DNA from: Chlorella sorokiniana
Lineage: Eukaryota > Chlorophyta > Trebouxiophyceae > Chlorellales > Chlorellaceae
Assembly (NCBI GenBank): GCA_025917655.1
Contig: CP084613.1
Coordinates: 4,280,001 to 4,344,000 of the forward strand
Length of the DNA: 64,000 nt
Reading direction: 5' to 3'
The notes below the pieces were generated by a model, which saw nothing but the letters and a program-made list of their open reading frames with translations, made no database searches and had not been told where the DNA came from. Position numbers and translations under genes: made by a program. Within the stretch, counting starts at the first letter, position 1, and each line of letters begins with the position of its first letter. Shown piece after piece: positions 43,265-55,823 of the stretch.

Positions 43265-44147
43265 CTACCGCGGGCTAGCGCGGTGCGCGGCGATGGTGCC
43301 GCCGCTGAGCAGCGACACCGCAGACATCGCCGCCTTCTGCGCCGCGCTCAGCTGCTGCTGGTGGTGCGCCCCCGCCGCCGCTGGCGCCGCCATCCCCAGG
43401 CGGCGCGGGGGCGCGCCGCCGTTGGCGGCAGCCGCGCCGGCTGCAAGCGGCCGCTCCGGCGGTCGCTCCGCATCCTGCAGCATTTGCTTGAAGGACCAGC
43501 GCCCGCTCTGGTTGACGCGGCCCAGAAGCTCGGCGGGCAGGCTCTCCAGGGTGGCTTGGGCGGAGCGCAGCGCGCGCAGCGCCTGCGGGGGCCAGGGCGG
43601 GCAGGGAGGCAGCATGGACACTTGTGCTATGCGTGCCGCACCAGCAGCGGCGCAACGGCATCACTCAGAGCAAAACTCCCCCTGCCTGCAATCCTCCACC
43701 CCTCACTGCCGTCTGGGAGGTCTTCGCCCACATTCGCCCACATGCATGCGCCACAACCAGCCATCTGCTGCCTCACCCACCAGCCGTTTTCCAAACACCA
43801 CAGCCGTTCCTCCCCCGCCCCCCCGCCCACACACACACCACCACCATACCATACACACACACACACACGTACACAGAGCATCTCTAGTGAGAGCACAGAG
43901 ACACCCCCCCCACACACACACACCCACACACACACTCACCCCCACCTCCACCCACCTCCTGGCACTGCCCGCGCTTGGCCGCAATGTCCTGCCGCTCCTC
44001 CATGATCGCCTCGAACATCTCCTCGCGGTACAGCTTGCGGATGAGGTGCTGCTGCAGCCCGCGCTGCGCCGCGTTCACCATGAAGTGCATCAGCGCCTTG
44101 GGCACCGCGTCCTGGGTTGTTGTTTGAGGGTGGAATAGGGTGTGTGG

Positions 44148-44200
<53 letters not shown>

Positions 44201-47200
44201 GGGGGGGGGCGCGGGCATGGGTGATTATGTGCGCGGCCGGCGCCCGCTCCCGCCTCCCGCTGCGGGCCCACCTGCAGGTTCTTGCGCACGATGTCGAAGT
44301 AGGAGGCCACCAGCAGGCGGGTGACCTCCACCTGCACGCCCTCCTGGTCGCTGACGGAGTGCGGCACGCGCAGCGTCTGCGGGGGGGGAAAGTATGGGTA
44401 AGTAAATCAGTACGGGTGAGTGTGTGAATATGAGTGAGGTATAAGGATGGGTGTGCCTGTACGTATGAGTACGCGTGGGCGCACGCATGCAAGCGCGAGG
44501 AGGGATGGCAATGCGTGTGTTTGGGGTTGAGTGGGGGACCGTGAATGGGAGGAGGGCATGCTTGCAAAAAGTACCGGTTGACAGGCACAGCGGCCACACA
44601 AAAGGCGGGCTAAGTATGGGCATGAGTCCACGACTCAAATCCAGCGGCAGTGCAGCAGGCGGCGGCAGCGCGCACCGGAGGCGGTCGCCGCAGCGCGCCG
44701 TCGTCTGGCCCCAGGTCGGCAGCCGCGTCGTCGCCGCCGCGGCCGCCAAACCAGTTTGCAAACCAGCTGCCCCGGGCAGAGGCGGGGTCGGCGCCGGGGG
44801 CGTGGATGGAGGCAAGGCCGGGCGGGCGGGGGCAGCCCGGGCCCGTCGGGCTCTTCACCTGAAGGCAGGCCAGCAAGCAGAGACTTTGCACACAACACAG
44901 CCTCTGGTTTTGTGAGAGCACAAGGGCCTAGGCATGGCCCTGCCGTTTGACACGGGCTGCAAGGCGCGATCTAAATAATGCAACGCTGCAGGCCCCAACT
45001 TCAGCCCCAGCACACACCTCCCAAGCCGACGCCCGAGCTCAGCAGCTCCTCAGGATTGAACAGTTCCGGCTCCACGCCCCTCAGCGCCGCCCTGGCAGCC
45101 GCCGCCAGCCCGCCGCCGCCGCCCGCTCCGCCACCGGCCGCGCTTTTGCGGGCTGACGCTGCGCGGCGCGGATGCCGGCGGCGGCGACGCCTCCTCGTCG
45201 CTGCCGCTGGCCAGGCCTCGCCGCTCCAGCACCTGCAGCAGGTCGGGGCAGCGCTGGCGCTTATAAAACAATTTCATTACCAAGCACACACACGAGGGCA
45301 CCCCATGAACTTGCTCCAGGCCAGTGTGCAACAACAGGGCACCGACAACCAGTGCCCCTGCCAGCATGACAGCATGCCCGCCGCCCCCCTTCCGCGCGCA
45401 CGGCACACACCACCCCCACCCCACCCCCTCTCCCCCGCCCCTGCAGCCCCGCTGCCAGCTGGCGCCGCCGCCGCCCACCTGCGCGATGGCGCGGTTGCCG
45501 CCGATGAACTGCGGGTGGGAGGTGTTGATGTAGGCCAACTCGCAAGCCACCAGGGAGCGGATCATCTGCTCCGCGGGGCGCTGCCCGCGGCCACAAACTC
45601 CTCCACGGCCTCCGACAGCAGCGACTGCAGCAGCAGTTGGGGTGGGGTGGAGGACACATGCTATTTGAACACCATGATAATGGACAGCGCGGCTGGGCAG
45701 CTGGCAGGTGGAGATGCATGGCCGCCAATGGCTGCACTGGCGGATGGTTGCAGGTGCCAAGGGCAGCGCAGGAGCGCAGTTGGAGGTCGCACGGTGAAGG
45801 CCGGCGGCTGGAGCCCCAATTTATGCAGCGCCGTTTCTGGCCCAGACGCGCCATGGCACGTCCTCTGCGGCACACGCCCCCGCTGGCGGGCGGCCGCCAT
45901 GCAGCTGTGGCCCAAGGGCCGGCTCACCACTGCTGGTGATACGGCTGCGTCCCCCCGCTCCTCACCCCCCACACACACACACACACACAAAACATCAAAG
46001 AAGGCACCCACAGCAGCCGCCCCAGCCTCACCCCAGTATTTGAAAGCGCTTGACCTCGGGCGGCGCGCACTGGCTGGCGCAGCGCAGCAGCTCCGAGTGA
46101 ACAAAGTCCTTGCACTGCAGCGCGGGGGCAGCAGGCGCTCGATGGCGCGCCGCACCAGCAGCTCGAAGGGGGCCTCGGGGATGAGCAGCGAGCCCTTGAT
46201 GCCGCCGCTGTTCTTGATGGCGGTGCGCACGTCGTCGTCGCTCAGCTCGCTGCGGCAGGGGCGGCGGCCGGGCGGGGGAGGGAGGGCCAGGTTTTGGGTG
46301 CTCAGCTTGTTGCAGGCGGAGGCGGGCGGCGCGATGGGGGAGGGAGGGGGATTTGAAGTGTGTGTGTGTGTGTGTGTGTACTGGTGGAAGAAGGGCAAGG
46401 GCCGACCATGCAGCCAGGCGGGTGCGGGGCAGGCAACCCGGTTTGAGGTAGTCGTGCCGGAGAATATGTGGCGCCAATGTGGAGGATGAAAGAAAGGCAA
46501 AAGGCGCGGCACGCCCGCCAGCCACATGGGCATTACAGGCAGTACCAGCACGCCGCTGCGGGCCCACCTGGTGGGGTCCAGGGCCTCCAGGCCCGCGTTG
46601 AAGATCTCCTGGAAGATGTGGCGGATGCGCGCGCCGCCCGCCAGCTCGCTCACCGGCATGTGCTCGCTACGCCCGTCCAGCATCGCGCTGCGCGGCGGCG
46701 GCGAGAGGGGCGAGTGGGGCCAGGGTGAGGAGGGGTGAGGAGGCTGGGGTGTGGAAGGCGTCGAGGGGAGAGGAGCAGCCAGTGTGGCTCCTGTGGCTGC
46801 CGCTGGCCGTCAGCTCCCTCCTCTTCAGTTACAATCAAGTTTGTTTAAACTTAGAGCCCAGCCCGCCCTGTGCTGACTCCTGCTTGGACGGCACCCCGCC
46901 CACACGTCTCCGCCACTCTGCCCACACACATCGCACACACAGCATGTCCACCCACATACGGCAAACTGAACTGAACACAAAGCATGCGTGCAAGACAACC
47001 AGCAGGAGAGGCGCACCTGAAGCGGCTGGAGTAGGAGTCGAGCACGGTGAGCAGCAGCCCCCGCGCGCCGCGCTGGAGCTGCCCGGCGGCGCCTCCCCGT
47101 ACATGGCCAGCTCGCGGCGGCGCGCCCCACCGCCTCCTCGATGCGGCAGCGCAGCGCGGGCAGCAGGCCCCGGATGTGCTCCACCAGCAGGCTGTTCAGC

Positions 47201-49790
47201 ACGCGGGCCAGGTGGCCGACGCCACACTGGAAGCACAGAGGGGCGGAGGAAGGTAGGCGCGGGCGTGGGGTGGCGGCACGCAGCCGCATGAAAGCACCGC
47301 CCGCAAACAAAAAACAGCCAGCAGGGCGAACGCAGGCAGCACGCACAGCTGCCGGTGCAATGTGGAGGACGGCATGGATGCCGCGGCGGCAGCGTGAAGC
47401 GACGGGAATCCCGGCAGCCGCCCACACACACCTGCTGCGCCACCTCCAAATACTCGGGGTGGGACTCAAAGAAAGCGCGCTCCGCGGCCCGCGCCTCGCT
47501 CATGCTGCGGCGGTTGGCAATGTCCTCTTGGCTGCAGAGGGGGCAAGCAGGGGTAGCCGGGGCAGGGGGTGGGAGGGCGATGGAGCTTGGCTGAGCGGGT
47601 GCACCGCAGGGCGCCTCTCGCCAGCTTGGGCGCCGCGCTGTGGGCCGACTGCCAGCGGCGGCACCCACCCTGGCATCCCAGCTGGCTAAACAGGCCTAAT
47701 AAACAGATGCGGCGTTGCAGAAGCCCTCACGGACAGGAAGGGCAGCCTCAACGGCAGCCTGGTGCCCGCTGCGTGGTCATATCCCGCCGCAGCCCACAGC
47801 CCTGGGGTGCCCGCCGCCCTTCCCCAGCCCCCACCTGCGCAGCACCACCCCCACAAAGCCCAGCGCCAGCGGTACCGCCTCGTTGCGCAGCACCGCCACC
47901 GCGTCGGTACCGCGGTCCATGATGTCCAGCTTGGTCAGCACGCCTGGGGGCAAGCGGGCAGCGGCGGCAGGGCACGACATGTTTGGCAGCCGCGCAAGCA
48001 TGGCGGGTTCCGGTGTGAGTGGGGCCGGGTTGGCGGGCGCAAGGGTGGGGAGGGAGGGTGTGTGACTTATCAAAACAAGGTTAAGGCTGGACGTGCGGCT
48101 GGCATGGCCACAGCAACAGCGGGCGGCGCCAGGCTGGCACCGTCCCCAGGCTGCCCGCGTGGCGCCACCTCACCGATGGTGCGCCGCCCCTCGGGGTCCA
48201 CCTGGCGGGCCAGGTCCAGCGCATCGCTGTTCACTATGTCCTGGTTGGCGGGGGAGACAGCCAGGATGAGGCAGGAGGGCGCCTGCAGGGGGGCAAGTGG
48301 GTGATGCGCGGCGGTGCGTCAGCAGGCAGAGGCGGGGGCCTGGAGACGAGGCTGCCACTCGCAGAAGTGGGTCCCACCGCAGCTTTTCACCGCAGGCAGT
48401 GTGGGACGGGTGTGGCCAATGCAACCCTTTCACCCCCATCCCAATGTCGCTCCGCCTTACCATGCATGACCAGCTAGACGCATGGCAAGCACAACAACCC
48501 CAACAGACTCAAGCCTGCCGATAGCATCGCCAACAACATAATGCACGTCCCTCCCCCTTCCCCCATACGCACACACATCACCACCACAAACACACCTTGA
48601 CATACTCTAGGATCATGGCGCGCAGCCGGCCCTCGATGTCAGACGGCTGGTCCCCCACAGGCACCCGCGTGATGCCCGGCAGGTCCACCAGCGTCATTGT
48701 GCTGCGTCGGGAAGGGGAAGGGGCGCGTGAGGAGCGGTGGGGGCATGGCGGCTGCGGCTGCATGAGCGGAGCGGGAGCAGCAGCTCCAGCGCTGAGCAAA
48801 GCTGCCCAGGGGGCCGTCCACGCCAGGAGCCCATCGACACGCATTGCCGCCAAACGACGCCGCGCTGGCCGCTTCCAAGGCATGCACAGTCGTTTTTATT
48901 TGACTTGAAACATTTCGAGGTGCCAGACTCACAGCACGTTGGGGGAGAAGATCTTGAGGCGGATGGGCTTGTGCGAGATGCCTTTGTTGCTGCCCACCTC
49001 GCGATCTGTCTCCGACAGGATCTCCTGCAGGGGGGCGGGGGTTGGGGGTTGGGGGGGAGGGACGCTTTGCGGCGGCGATTGCACGTTGCGCTGAGGCGAA
49101 AGGCTGGTGGGTGCTGGCGGCGCTGCCCTGCACACAGAGTGCCCACCACTGGGCAGCGGCCGCAGCGCAGGCGGCCACCGTGCCAGGGCGGCTCAGCAGC
49201 GCAAGTTGAATTGTTGTACGCAACAAACCTGTTATATCACCACACACAAACACACATGAGCCACTCAGGTGCCAAAGCAAGCGCAGGGAGAAGCGCGCCT
49301 GGCGGATGCGCTCGAAATCGTAGATGCGCTTGCCGGGAGGTGCAGGAACTCGCCCCATTCGGTGTACTGCCCCGGCCCCCGGGCGGCCGCCGTCTTGATC
49401 AGCTGCAGGATGAGCGGTCGGCGGGTGACGATGTTGGAGCCGCGGGGCAGGAAGTCGCGGCCCACCAGCGCCTCCAGCACCGACGACTTGCCGCTGGACT
49501 GCGAGCCGACCACCGCAATCTGCGGCAGGTCCAGCTTCACTTCCGAGGAGAGCTGCAGGGAGAACAGGGACCGCGTTGATGTCTCCAACACGCAGGGGCC
49601 TCGCCTGAGGCCGACGGCAGCAGCAGGAGCTGCGCCGCGGAACAGCCAGGCAGCGGGGGCGGGCGGGCCGGCGCCCGCCGGACGAGAGGGAAGCACGGCT
49701 GGCAGCACCCACCTGGCTAAACACGTCCTGCAGCTTGTTGATGGCAGGTATGATGGACTCCCCCAAGGACCCCGAGGCCAGGAAGGGCAT
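43265..49790 (-). CDS. Dynamin-related GTPase, DRP1/DNM1-like (organelle division type)
   Basis: Large GTPase that assembles into helices to sever membranes. Domain order (GTPase, middle, variable, GED) without PH or Pro-rich domains is the DRP1/DNM1/DRP3 type acting in mitochondrial and peroxisomal fission. From ATG 49790: [39 protein letters not shown] (G1), RRPLILQLI (G2), [20 protein letters not shown] (G3), [30 protein letters not shown] (G4), [74 protein letters not shown], the variable region with [13 protein letters not shown], and GED segments [39 protein letters not shown] and [18 protein letters not shown]. About 16 exons; introns are rich in TG/CA repeats. Single missing bases are inferred at 49333-49337 ([10 protein letters not shown]) and 47125-47128. 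One intron has a GC donor. Confidence 0.95.
43836..43940. repeat. CA-dinucleotide-rich tract in a dynamin intron
   Basis: Interrupted (CA)n runs around 43828-43877 and 43909-43937, in the intron before the exon encoding the GED segment [12 protein letters not shown]. Confidence 0.9.
44140..44212. repeat. (TG)n microsatellite in a dynamin intron
   Basis: About 22 TG units (44149-44192) followed by a G-rich tail. This is the longest dinucleotide array in the window. Confidence 0.95.
46362..46380. repeat. (TG)n microsatellite in a dynamin intron
   Basis: About 9 TG units. A related (CA)n run lies at 45968-45989 in the next intron. Confidence 0.85.
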
Positions 49791-51176
49791 GGCTGAGCCG
49801 CGGGGCTGGCCTGAAACCCCATAGCCGCAGCCCTGCCACCCGCTGAGGATGGGCGGGCCGGGCGGCGGGCACGTCCCCTAGCTCGCTAGCAGGCCACGCG
49901 GCGTTTTCGGCTACACTCTCAGACGCTTTGCCCGCTGGACCGCCGCACGGGAGGTTTGCCTGCGGTGGTTCCGATCGAGGGCCGCAACCGCTGTTTCCAG
50001 GGGGTGGGTGACAACCGCCCGTGGCGCAAAAGAGAAAAGCTCCGCACGATGCTCGATTCAGCGACGCACAGCGAGTTGCGGCAGCGCCTAGCAGAGGGAG
50101 GGCGCGCGCTGGGCGACGCTGTGCTCTCGTAGATGGCGGCGGCGCCGGCAAACCGGGCAGTCCTCAAATACACGAGTACCACAGTTACAGTAAGGTGCAA
50201 ATAGAATTGAGAACGAAGGATGAATGCGGGTGGGGAGGTCCAACTGCTGTGTGCGCGGGCAGGCAGGAGTCGTGTGGCGGGCGGTGACTAGGACCGCAGA
50301 GGAAGAAGACGGCCATGAAATGCTTGGCCTGCAAGTAGCAGCGGGTAACTGGGCTTGCGCTGGCTTCTGCAGCAGGGAAAAAGGCGCCAGAGCAACAAGC
50401 CGTGGGCCTTTCCCGGGCTGAGCGTGAAGCGATGGCAGGCTGGGGAAAACCAAAATGAGGCGGGCGACTGTGTGAGGGACGGTCGGCCTAATGCCGCAGC
50501 TTCCACGGCAGAAACACGGGGAGAAAAGCAGGTTTGAAGCTTCGTAAGTTTTTTCGTGAAAGGGAGATGCCAACAAGTGAGAAGTTTCTGGCACAAGAAT
50601 GCACGACGTGCCAGCTGTGACTTTGAAACGCTAGGGGTGGGGCACACAGGGGTCAGCGTGCCCTCGTCAACTCCACAGGTAGTCCAACTGTGAGGGGGAG
50701 AGAAAGGAGAGAGGGGTGCGGCGCAAAGAGAGGATGAGCGCGCTTTTTGTGCACGTGAACAGTTAAACGACGAAAGAGTAGCGAAGCAGGAGCAAAAGCC
50801 AACAAGCAAGCAGTTGAGCAAAGGGTCTTGGCAGTGTTGAGCCTTGGAATGAGGGATGCAATTGGCTAGGACAAAGAAAAGAAAGGGGGAGACACACGAT
50901 GGCCTGGGCGTATGTCGTGGAGCAGGCGAGGGCCGCGTAAGAACTTCATTTCGGGTGAAGAAAGTGGAAAGCGGCGCTCAATCCGCGGGCAGAGGAAACG
51001 TGCTAGTCAAAAGGGTAGCTGTGGGCAGCGCCCCAACCGACCGCGGCAGCGCAGGATTGGTGAGGGAGAGACATGAGCGGCCGTGTGTGCGTGGCAGCCT
51101 AACGCTTCCAGGCAACCTTCACTGTGTTTCCACCTGCTGCGATGGCTTGTCAAGGTCGTCGCTCAAGTCTGCTCCA
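49791..51176. other. Long non-coding stretch: dynamin promoter and 3' flank of the thiol dioxygenase gene
   Basis: 1.4 kb with no ORF that reads like a protein. The part at 50150-51100 is lower in GC and purine-rich on the + strand (AAAGAAAAGAAAGGGGGAGA type), so a minus-strand transcript here would be pyrimidine-rich. Minus-strand TGTAA occurs at 50197-50193, allowing a long 3' UTR for the dioxygenase gene. The left end must hold the dynamin promoter. Confidence 0.45.
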
Positions 51177-52998
51177 TCAGAGTGGCTGGTCGGCGAGGCG
51201 GGGCTGCCGACAGGGCTTGATGGCGCAAGCGGCGCCTGCTCCGTCACGCCGCCGCCTGCTGCGCCACCCCCTCTCCGCCGCTGCTAGCACCAAGGAGCGC
51301 TGGCCTAAGCTGCGGTACCACGCCCGGTAATGGCCCTGGTCTGCGAAAAAACACGGGGCAGCGCAGCAGAGCAGAGCATCAGTACGCATGGCCGCCGCTT
51401 TGAGCCAGCCAGCAGGGCACGCAGGTCGCCGCAGCCATTGACTCAGAGAAAAGCAGCGCAGGCTGAGGGATGAAGATGTTCAAACGGCAACAACCGCTGG
51501 AGTTCTTTGCTGCGACGCCGCTCACTGATGACAAAATCAAGCGGCGGCTCGAACGCATCCAGCAGCACTGAGCCCGGGCGGGAGGAGCCCCCGGCAGCAC
51601 GGTGTAGTAAGTGCAGTCCCGGCCGTCATCTGCATGAGATGGAGGCAATGAGGGGCGGACAAGGACAGCGTGAGCATTTGTGAGGGAGCAGAGGAGGGGC
51701 CCGAGGGAAAGACAAGCTGCCAAGCAGGTGCGTTGCCATCGGGCCGCAGGCAGCTGCACCACGCGCTGCCCACGCCCCTCCTCCCCTTTCAATGTGGCGC
51801 CGCTGCGCAGGGAGCTCGCGCCCCATGCTGCGCACGCTGTGCATGCTGCCCCCCGCGCACAGCGCACCCGTACTGTACGGCGGCGACATGAGGTCCAGCA
51901 CCGCGCAGTCCGTCACCGCCGTAAACTCGTGGATGTTCCCGCCAGCCCGTGGAAACAGCACTACGGGGGGTCTGCTGCTGTGCACGACGCGTCCAGCACA
52001 GCACGGGCCTCGCACGGCAGCTGGGCTGCGCATGCAGCGCCGCTGTCAGCCCAGTCGTAGGATGCGACGTGCATCTCGCCATACAGCACCCTGCGGTACA
52101 GGCCGTGCAGAAGTTGCAGGTGAGGTGCAGAGATTGAGGGGCTGCGACCGCAGCTAGTGGGGTGCTGCCGGGCATGCAGACGCATTCCTGCACGAGCGGC
52201 TGCTGGAGGGCGATAGTAGAGTCTGGCTCGACGACCGCCGTTGCAGCAGCAGGCAGCACATCTGCGCCGTTTCCCGCAGTCTGCAGCGCACTGGACCAAT
52301 GCCAGGGCCGTCCAGGACCAGAGGGCGCTCCCCGCCCTCCGATGCTCCTTGCACAGGAGCGAGCGGGCAGCAGGCGGCGGCAGCGCACCTGGAGAGCACC
52401 GTCATGCCCGGGTGGTTGTGCAGCGGGATCTTTGCTCGTGCTGGAAGGCAGAAGATGCCCATGGACACGCGTGCGTCCTCATAAATGAGCAGGTAGGTGA
52501 TGGGGGCGTGGCTGCCGGCCCAGGCCGTCTGCGGCGTCTCCCGCGCGGCTGCTGCCGCTGCCGCTCGAGCTCGCTGGACATCAGCGCGTGCGTTCCCTCG
52601 CTCAGTCCAGGGCTGGAAGAGCGGGAGGAGGAGGAGGACCCTGCATCATGCTGCACCGACTGCTGCGTGAGGCCAAGCTCTTCTAAAGGGACGGCGCCTG
52701 CAGGGCAAGCCAAGCCGCGAGTTCAGCCGCACGCGGCAGGAGGGTGAGGCAGCGGCCGCCAGAGAGGGGCGCCGGCGCAGCTGCGGCGGGGCGCCTGCAC
52801 GCCCTGCGGACAGCAATACATTACATACTCACTCAAGGTCCGTTTGAGGGCTTCTACTTGCTGCTTGGTGGGCGGCCCTGGCTGCGAGAATGTGGCTTGT
52901 GCGATGTCTAGCAAAAACTGGAGCTTGGTGCGCGCCAGGGACGATTTGCTGACTGCTTTTACCACCCGGCGCCCCGCAGCCTGCGACTTTGGGGACAT
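51177..52998 (-). CDS. Thiol dioxygenase of the plant cysteine oxidase / 2-aminoethanethiol dioxygenase (PCO/ADO) family
   Basis: Non-haem iron enzyme that uses O2 to oxidise a thiol to the sulfinic acid, either an N-terminal Cys of target proteins (oxygen sensing via the N-degron pathway in plants) or small thiols. ATG 52998 opens [20 protein letters not shown] then [17 protein letters not shown]. Later exons give [119 protein letters not shown] and [12 protein letters not shown]. The three iron ligands are present: HxH in LHNHPGM and H in NIHEFTA. The last exon (acceptor in gtttttTCGCAG) ends at 51177. If it is skipped, the frame ends near 51440 instead. One base seems missing near 52540-52552 and one near 51571-51600. 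Confidence 0.92.
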
Positions 52999-53521
52999 GG
53001 CTGCGAGGCCCGCCGGCCTGGCCTGCAGTGCCGCCGGGCTAGGCCACAGTGTTGCCTCAAACGTGATTGTTGTTCAAGAAAGCTGCAGGCCGGCGAGGCT
53101 GTAGACAAGGAGAGCGGAAGGGAGGCGGCCCCCTCAAGCACCAGCACGTGGGGAGGGAGACAGAAGGCTGGGCTTTAGTAGGAATTATGCACTTGGTCAG
53201 AACGTGTGGGACAGGGGAGAGGCTTCGTGCCCCCATCGGCAGGCTCCGTCACCTGCCAGCATGGCGCACAAGTCTCCTCTTTAGCGCATGGCCAGGTATG
53301 ACAAACGTCGATACGTTGTATGTCAGTGGCATGGCAGCAGCTAGGTTGCGCGGCTAAGGGGACCGCTCGGAAAACCCGCTGGTCGGTGGGTTCACCGTTC
53401 AAACACGGCTCGTCTGTAATGAAAATTGAGTCCAAAACAGTCATTTCGTTCCTCAACACGCTCACGGAGCCGGTGCAAGGGTGCAGGGGCCTTTGGCACC
53501 ACCGCCGCCTGCGGGCTCAGC
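52999..53521. other. Intergenic: promoter of the dioxygenase gene and 3' flank of RTC
   Basis: About 520 bp, no gene. The half nearer 53500 should hold the RTC polyadenylation site. I find no minus-strand TGTAA within it. Confidence 0.4.
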
Positions 53522-55519
53522 TTAGCCCAGGGCCGCCACGCCAGCGCCCTCGCACTCCACTATCCACAGCTCGCCTCTGCCTGGCTGCGCGGGTTGTTGC
53601 CGAATGCTGAACCTGGCGCTTGTAAGTGCCTCCGCCACCATACACGCTGTGCGTGTGTGCATCGTGGGCTCTCCCGTCAACACCCGCGACCGGCCCTGCA
53701 AGCCACAAAGAAGCCTGCATCTCGACTCCGTCGCTAGACCCAGCCACCACGATGCCATGCAATTGTGAGAGCATGCAAACAACGAGACATCCGCAACCGC
53801 TGCACAGCCCGCCCGCCAGATCCCCCTTGCCCTTGGTGCGTGGTGGGACAGGCATGACTGGTAGGCCCCCAGACCACCGCCCACCCCCGGCACGGAGCCT
53901 TTTCCGCACCTTTGCTAGCGCCATGAACACCACCAGCTGGTCCTGCAGCCACTCGTCGCAGCAGGCGCCGCTGCCCAGGGCATCCATCAGCTCCGCCGCC
54001 GCGCGCTGCCCAACGTCCTCGGCACTGACTCCACGCTGCCCCAGCCCTGCGCCGCGCAGCAGGCTGGATTCAAGGATGAGCCGCGCCTTCGTAGCCCGCG
54101 CTTTTTCACTTGAAGCACGACGGCGTGTGCAGATGGCACCACGGCAGCATCTGCTTGACTCAACTCCCGGCCGCGTGGGCAACGAGCAGGCAGCCAGGTA
54201 TGAGCACGGGGCAGCGCCGGCGCACCCGAGGCGCCAAACACGCAGCCGCCGGTGGTGCGAGCGGTGACCAGCACGCCGCAGCCGTCGCCGACGGCGCGCT
54301 CTGGTGGCTCCGCCGCCACCTCGGTGGACATTGGCATGTCGTCGGGCATGCCGCAGCTGGCCAGCCGGGCCTTGATCTCTGCAGGGCAGGAGCCCAGGCA
54401 GCCTCAGCCAGCCAGGCAAACGTGCAGCGCCGCGCTCACACCCATGCACGCCAGTAGCCATCGCCAGCACAGCACGGTTCCACCCAGCACCCAGCCCAGC
54501 ACCGTGCCTGCGCAGGCAGCGGCCGCGAGGCGGTCGCCGATGCTGTGGGCCAGCCGCCCGGCGTTGAACGCCCGCACTTGGATGCCCGTGACGGCTCCCC
54601 GCTCCGTCAGGTCGATTGGGGGCAGGCAGCCGCCGGGCGGCAGCGCTGCCGCGGTCAGCACCACCCGCCCCTGGCCCCTTGGGAAGAAGCCGCGCCGCTC
54701 CAGCGCCAGCTCAGCCACCACGCCCAGCCTGGCACGCAGCACGGGCAGCAGCACGTGCTGCACGTAACCCGCAGGCGGCGCCAGCGGCGCGTCTGTGCCG
54801 CCGCGCAGGTCCAGCTGCGACGCCTTGCCCTCCCGCAGCGCGGGATTCCAGCGCAGCTGCCGGGTCTGCGGGGCCCACGGCGCTGCCTGGCGGCGGCGGT
54901 GACGGTCCGCCGCCACCGCTCGCGGCGGCGCCGCCGCCGCAAACAGCAGGCATGGCAGCGCCGACTGCACCAGCAGCATGCAGCTGCCCGCGGTGCGCGT
55001 GTCGGCGGTGCGGCGGCTGCAGGCCAGGCTGGCGGGCTGCAGGGTGATGCAGGAGGAGCCCACGTGGCCCCCCGCAGCTCCCCGCCGCACAACGCTGCAA
55101 CCAGCTCCAGGCCTGTCAGGTGCTGGGGGCGCAGACCTGCATTGCAGTGAATATGGTAGCAAAAAAACCGGGTAACAGGAAATAGGGGTGGCTGTGGAGG
55201 GGAAGAAAAGCGCACTTGCCAGGCGTCCCAACCGCCCACAGCAGGACATCCGCAGCACCAGGTACCTGGCTTATCGCGCCCGCCCGGATTTTCTCCACCC
55301 GGATGGGCAGCCGCAGGATGGCAGACAGCGCGCTGGCGTTGCGCAGGATCTGCCCCCGCCCTCCAGCATGCTGCCATCAATGTCCACGCCGCCATCAGGC
55401 GGGGGCAGGGGCCCTCGTGCGGCCTGCACGGGCGGAGGGTTGTGCGCCTTGCGCTTCTTACTGCTGTCGCCTGCCTCCTTCTGTGCGTATTGATGATTAC
55501 GTTGAGCTCCTTCAGACAT
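53522..55519 (-). CDS. RTCA: RNA 3'-terminal phosphate cyclase
   Basis: Converts a 3'-phosphate of RNA to a 2',3'-cyclic phosphate using ATP. ATG 55519 opens SEGAQRNHQYAQKEAGDSSK with a KKRKAH basic patch, then VDIDGSMLEGGG / QILRNASALSAILRLPIRVE and KIRAGAISQVPGA. GLRPQHLTGLELVAALCGGE, HVGSSCITLQPASL, TADTRTAGSCMLLVQSALPC, LRGGTDAPLAPPAGYVQHVL, ELALERRGFFPRGQGRVVL, GDGCGVLVTARTTGGCVFGA, DEWLQDQLVVFMALAKV and TMHTRTACMVAEALTSARF follow. The last block carries the active-site His (TxHTxT) that is adenylylated. EGGGQILR and GLRPQHL are signature strings of the Rtc family. Two single-base losses are forced by conservation: C run 55353-55357 (within EGGGQILR) and C run 55068-55073. It ends at 53522. 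Divergent with PsuG. Confidence 0.95.
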
Positions 55520-55823
55520 GGTTGCGATGCATTGTAGGGCGTGCCGACACCGCTTGCCGGCAGACGACTTTGGGAACCGCGCAGATTGCAGCGTGTGCTT
55601 TGATAGAGACCTGCTCAGACATTCAAAGCCTGGGAGGGTCATGCAAACAATATGCTGGTCCTTCAGGATGCACTGAGCGCGCTGCAATTGCAGTCCTGCT
55701 GAGAGTGCTGTGACAAAAGTTTCATGCATTTGCAAAACTTATACGGCTCTTGATGGCTCCGAAAGCAACCGGCTACTGTATACAACATTGATCAGCGTCT
55801 TGTTGCGCCTCAGCTCAGCTTCA
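55520..55823. promoter_or_regulatory. Divergent promoter region, RTC (-) / PsuG (+)
   Basis: 304 bp between opposed starts, AT-richer than the exons. It holds the promoters of two RNA-metabolism genes. No clear TATA box. Confidence 0.5.

Noticed and set aside
40730-43493. LTR-type or other mobile element explanation for the two direct copies
   Set aside because: The repeated segment is dynamin coding sequence plus 3' flank. There are no terminal motifs, primer sites or element genes between the copies.
49909-50600. ORFs in the dynamin/dioxygenase gap (for example 50021-50287 plus, 50088-50594 minus)
   Set aside because: Short, unpatterned, without splice-site support. The region reads as promoter plus UTR.
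53330-53420. Possible tRNA (ggtggGTTCACCgttcaaac-like stretch)
   Set aside because: No consistent acceptor stem, D-arm or anticodon loop can be folded around it.
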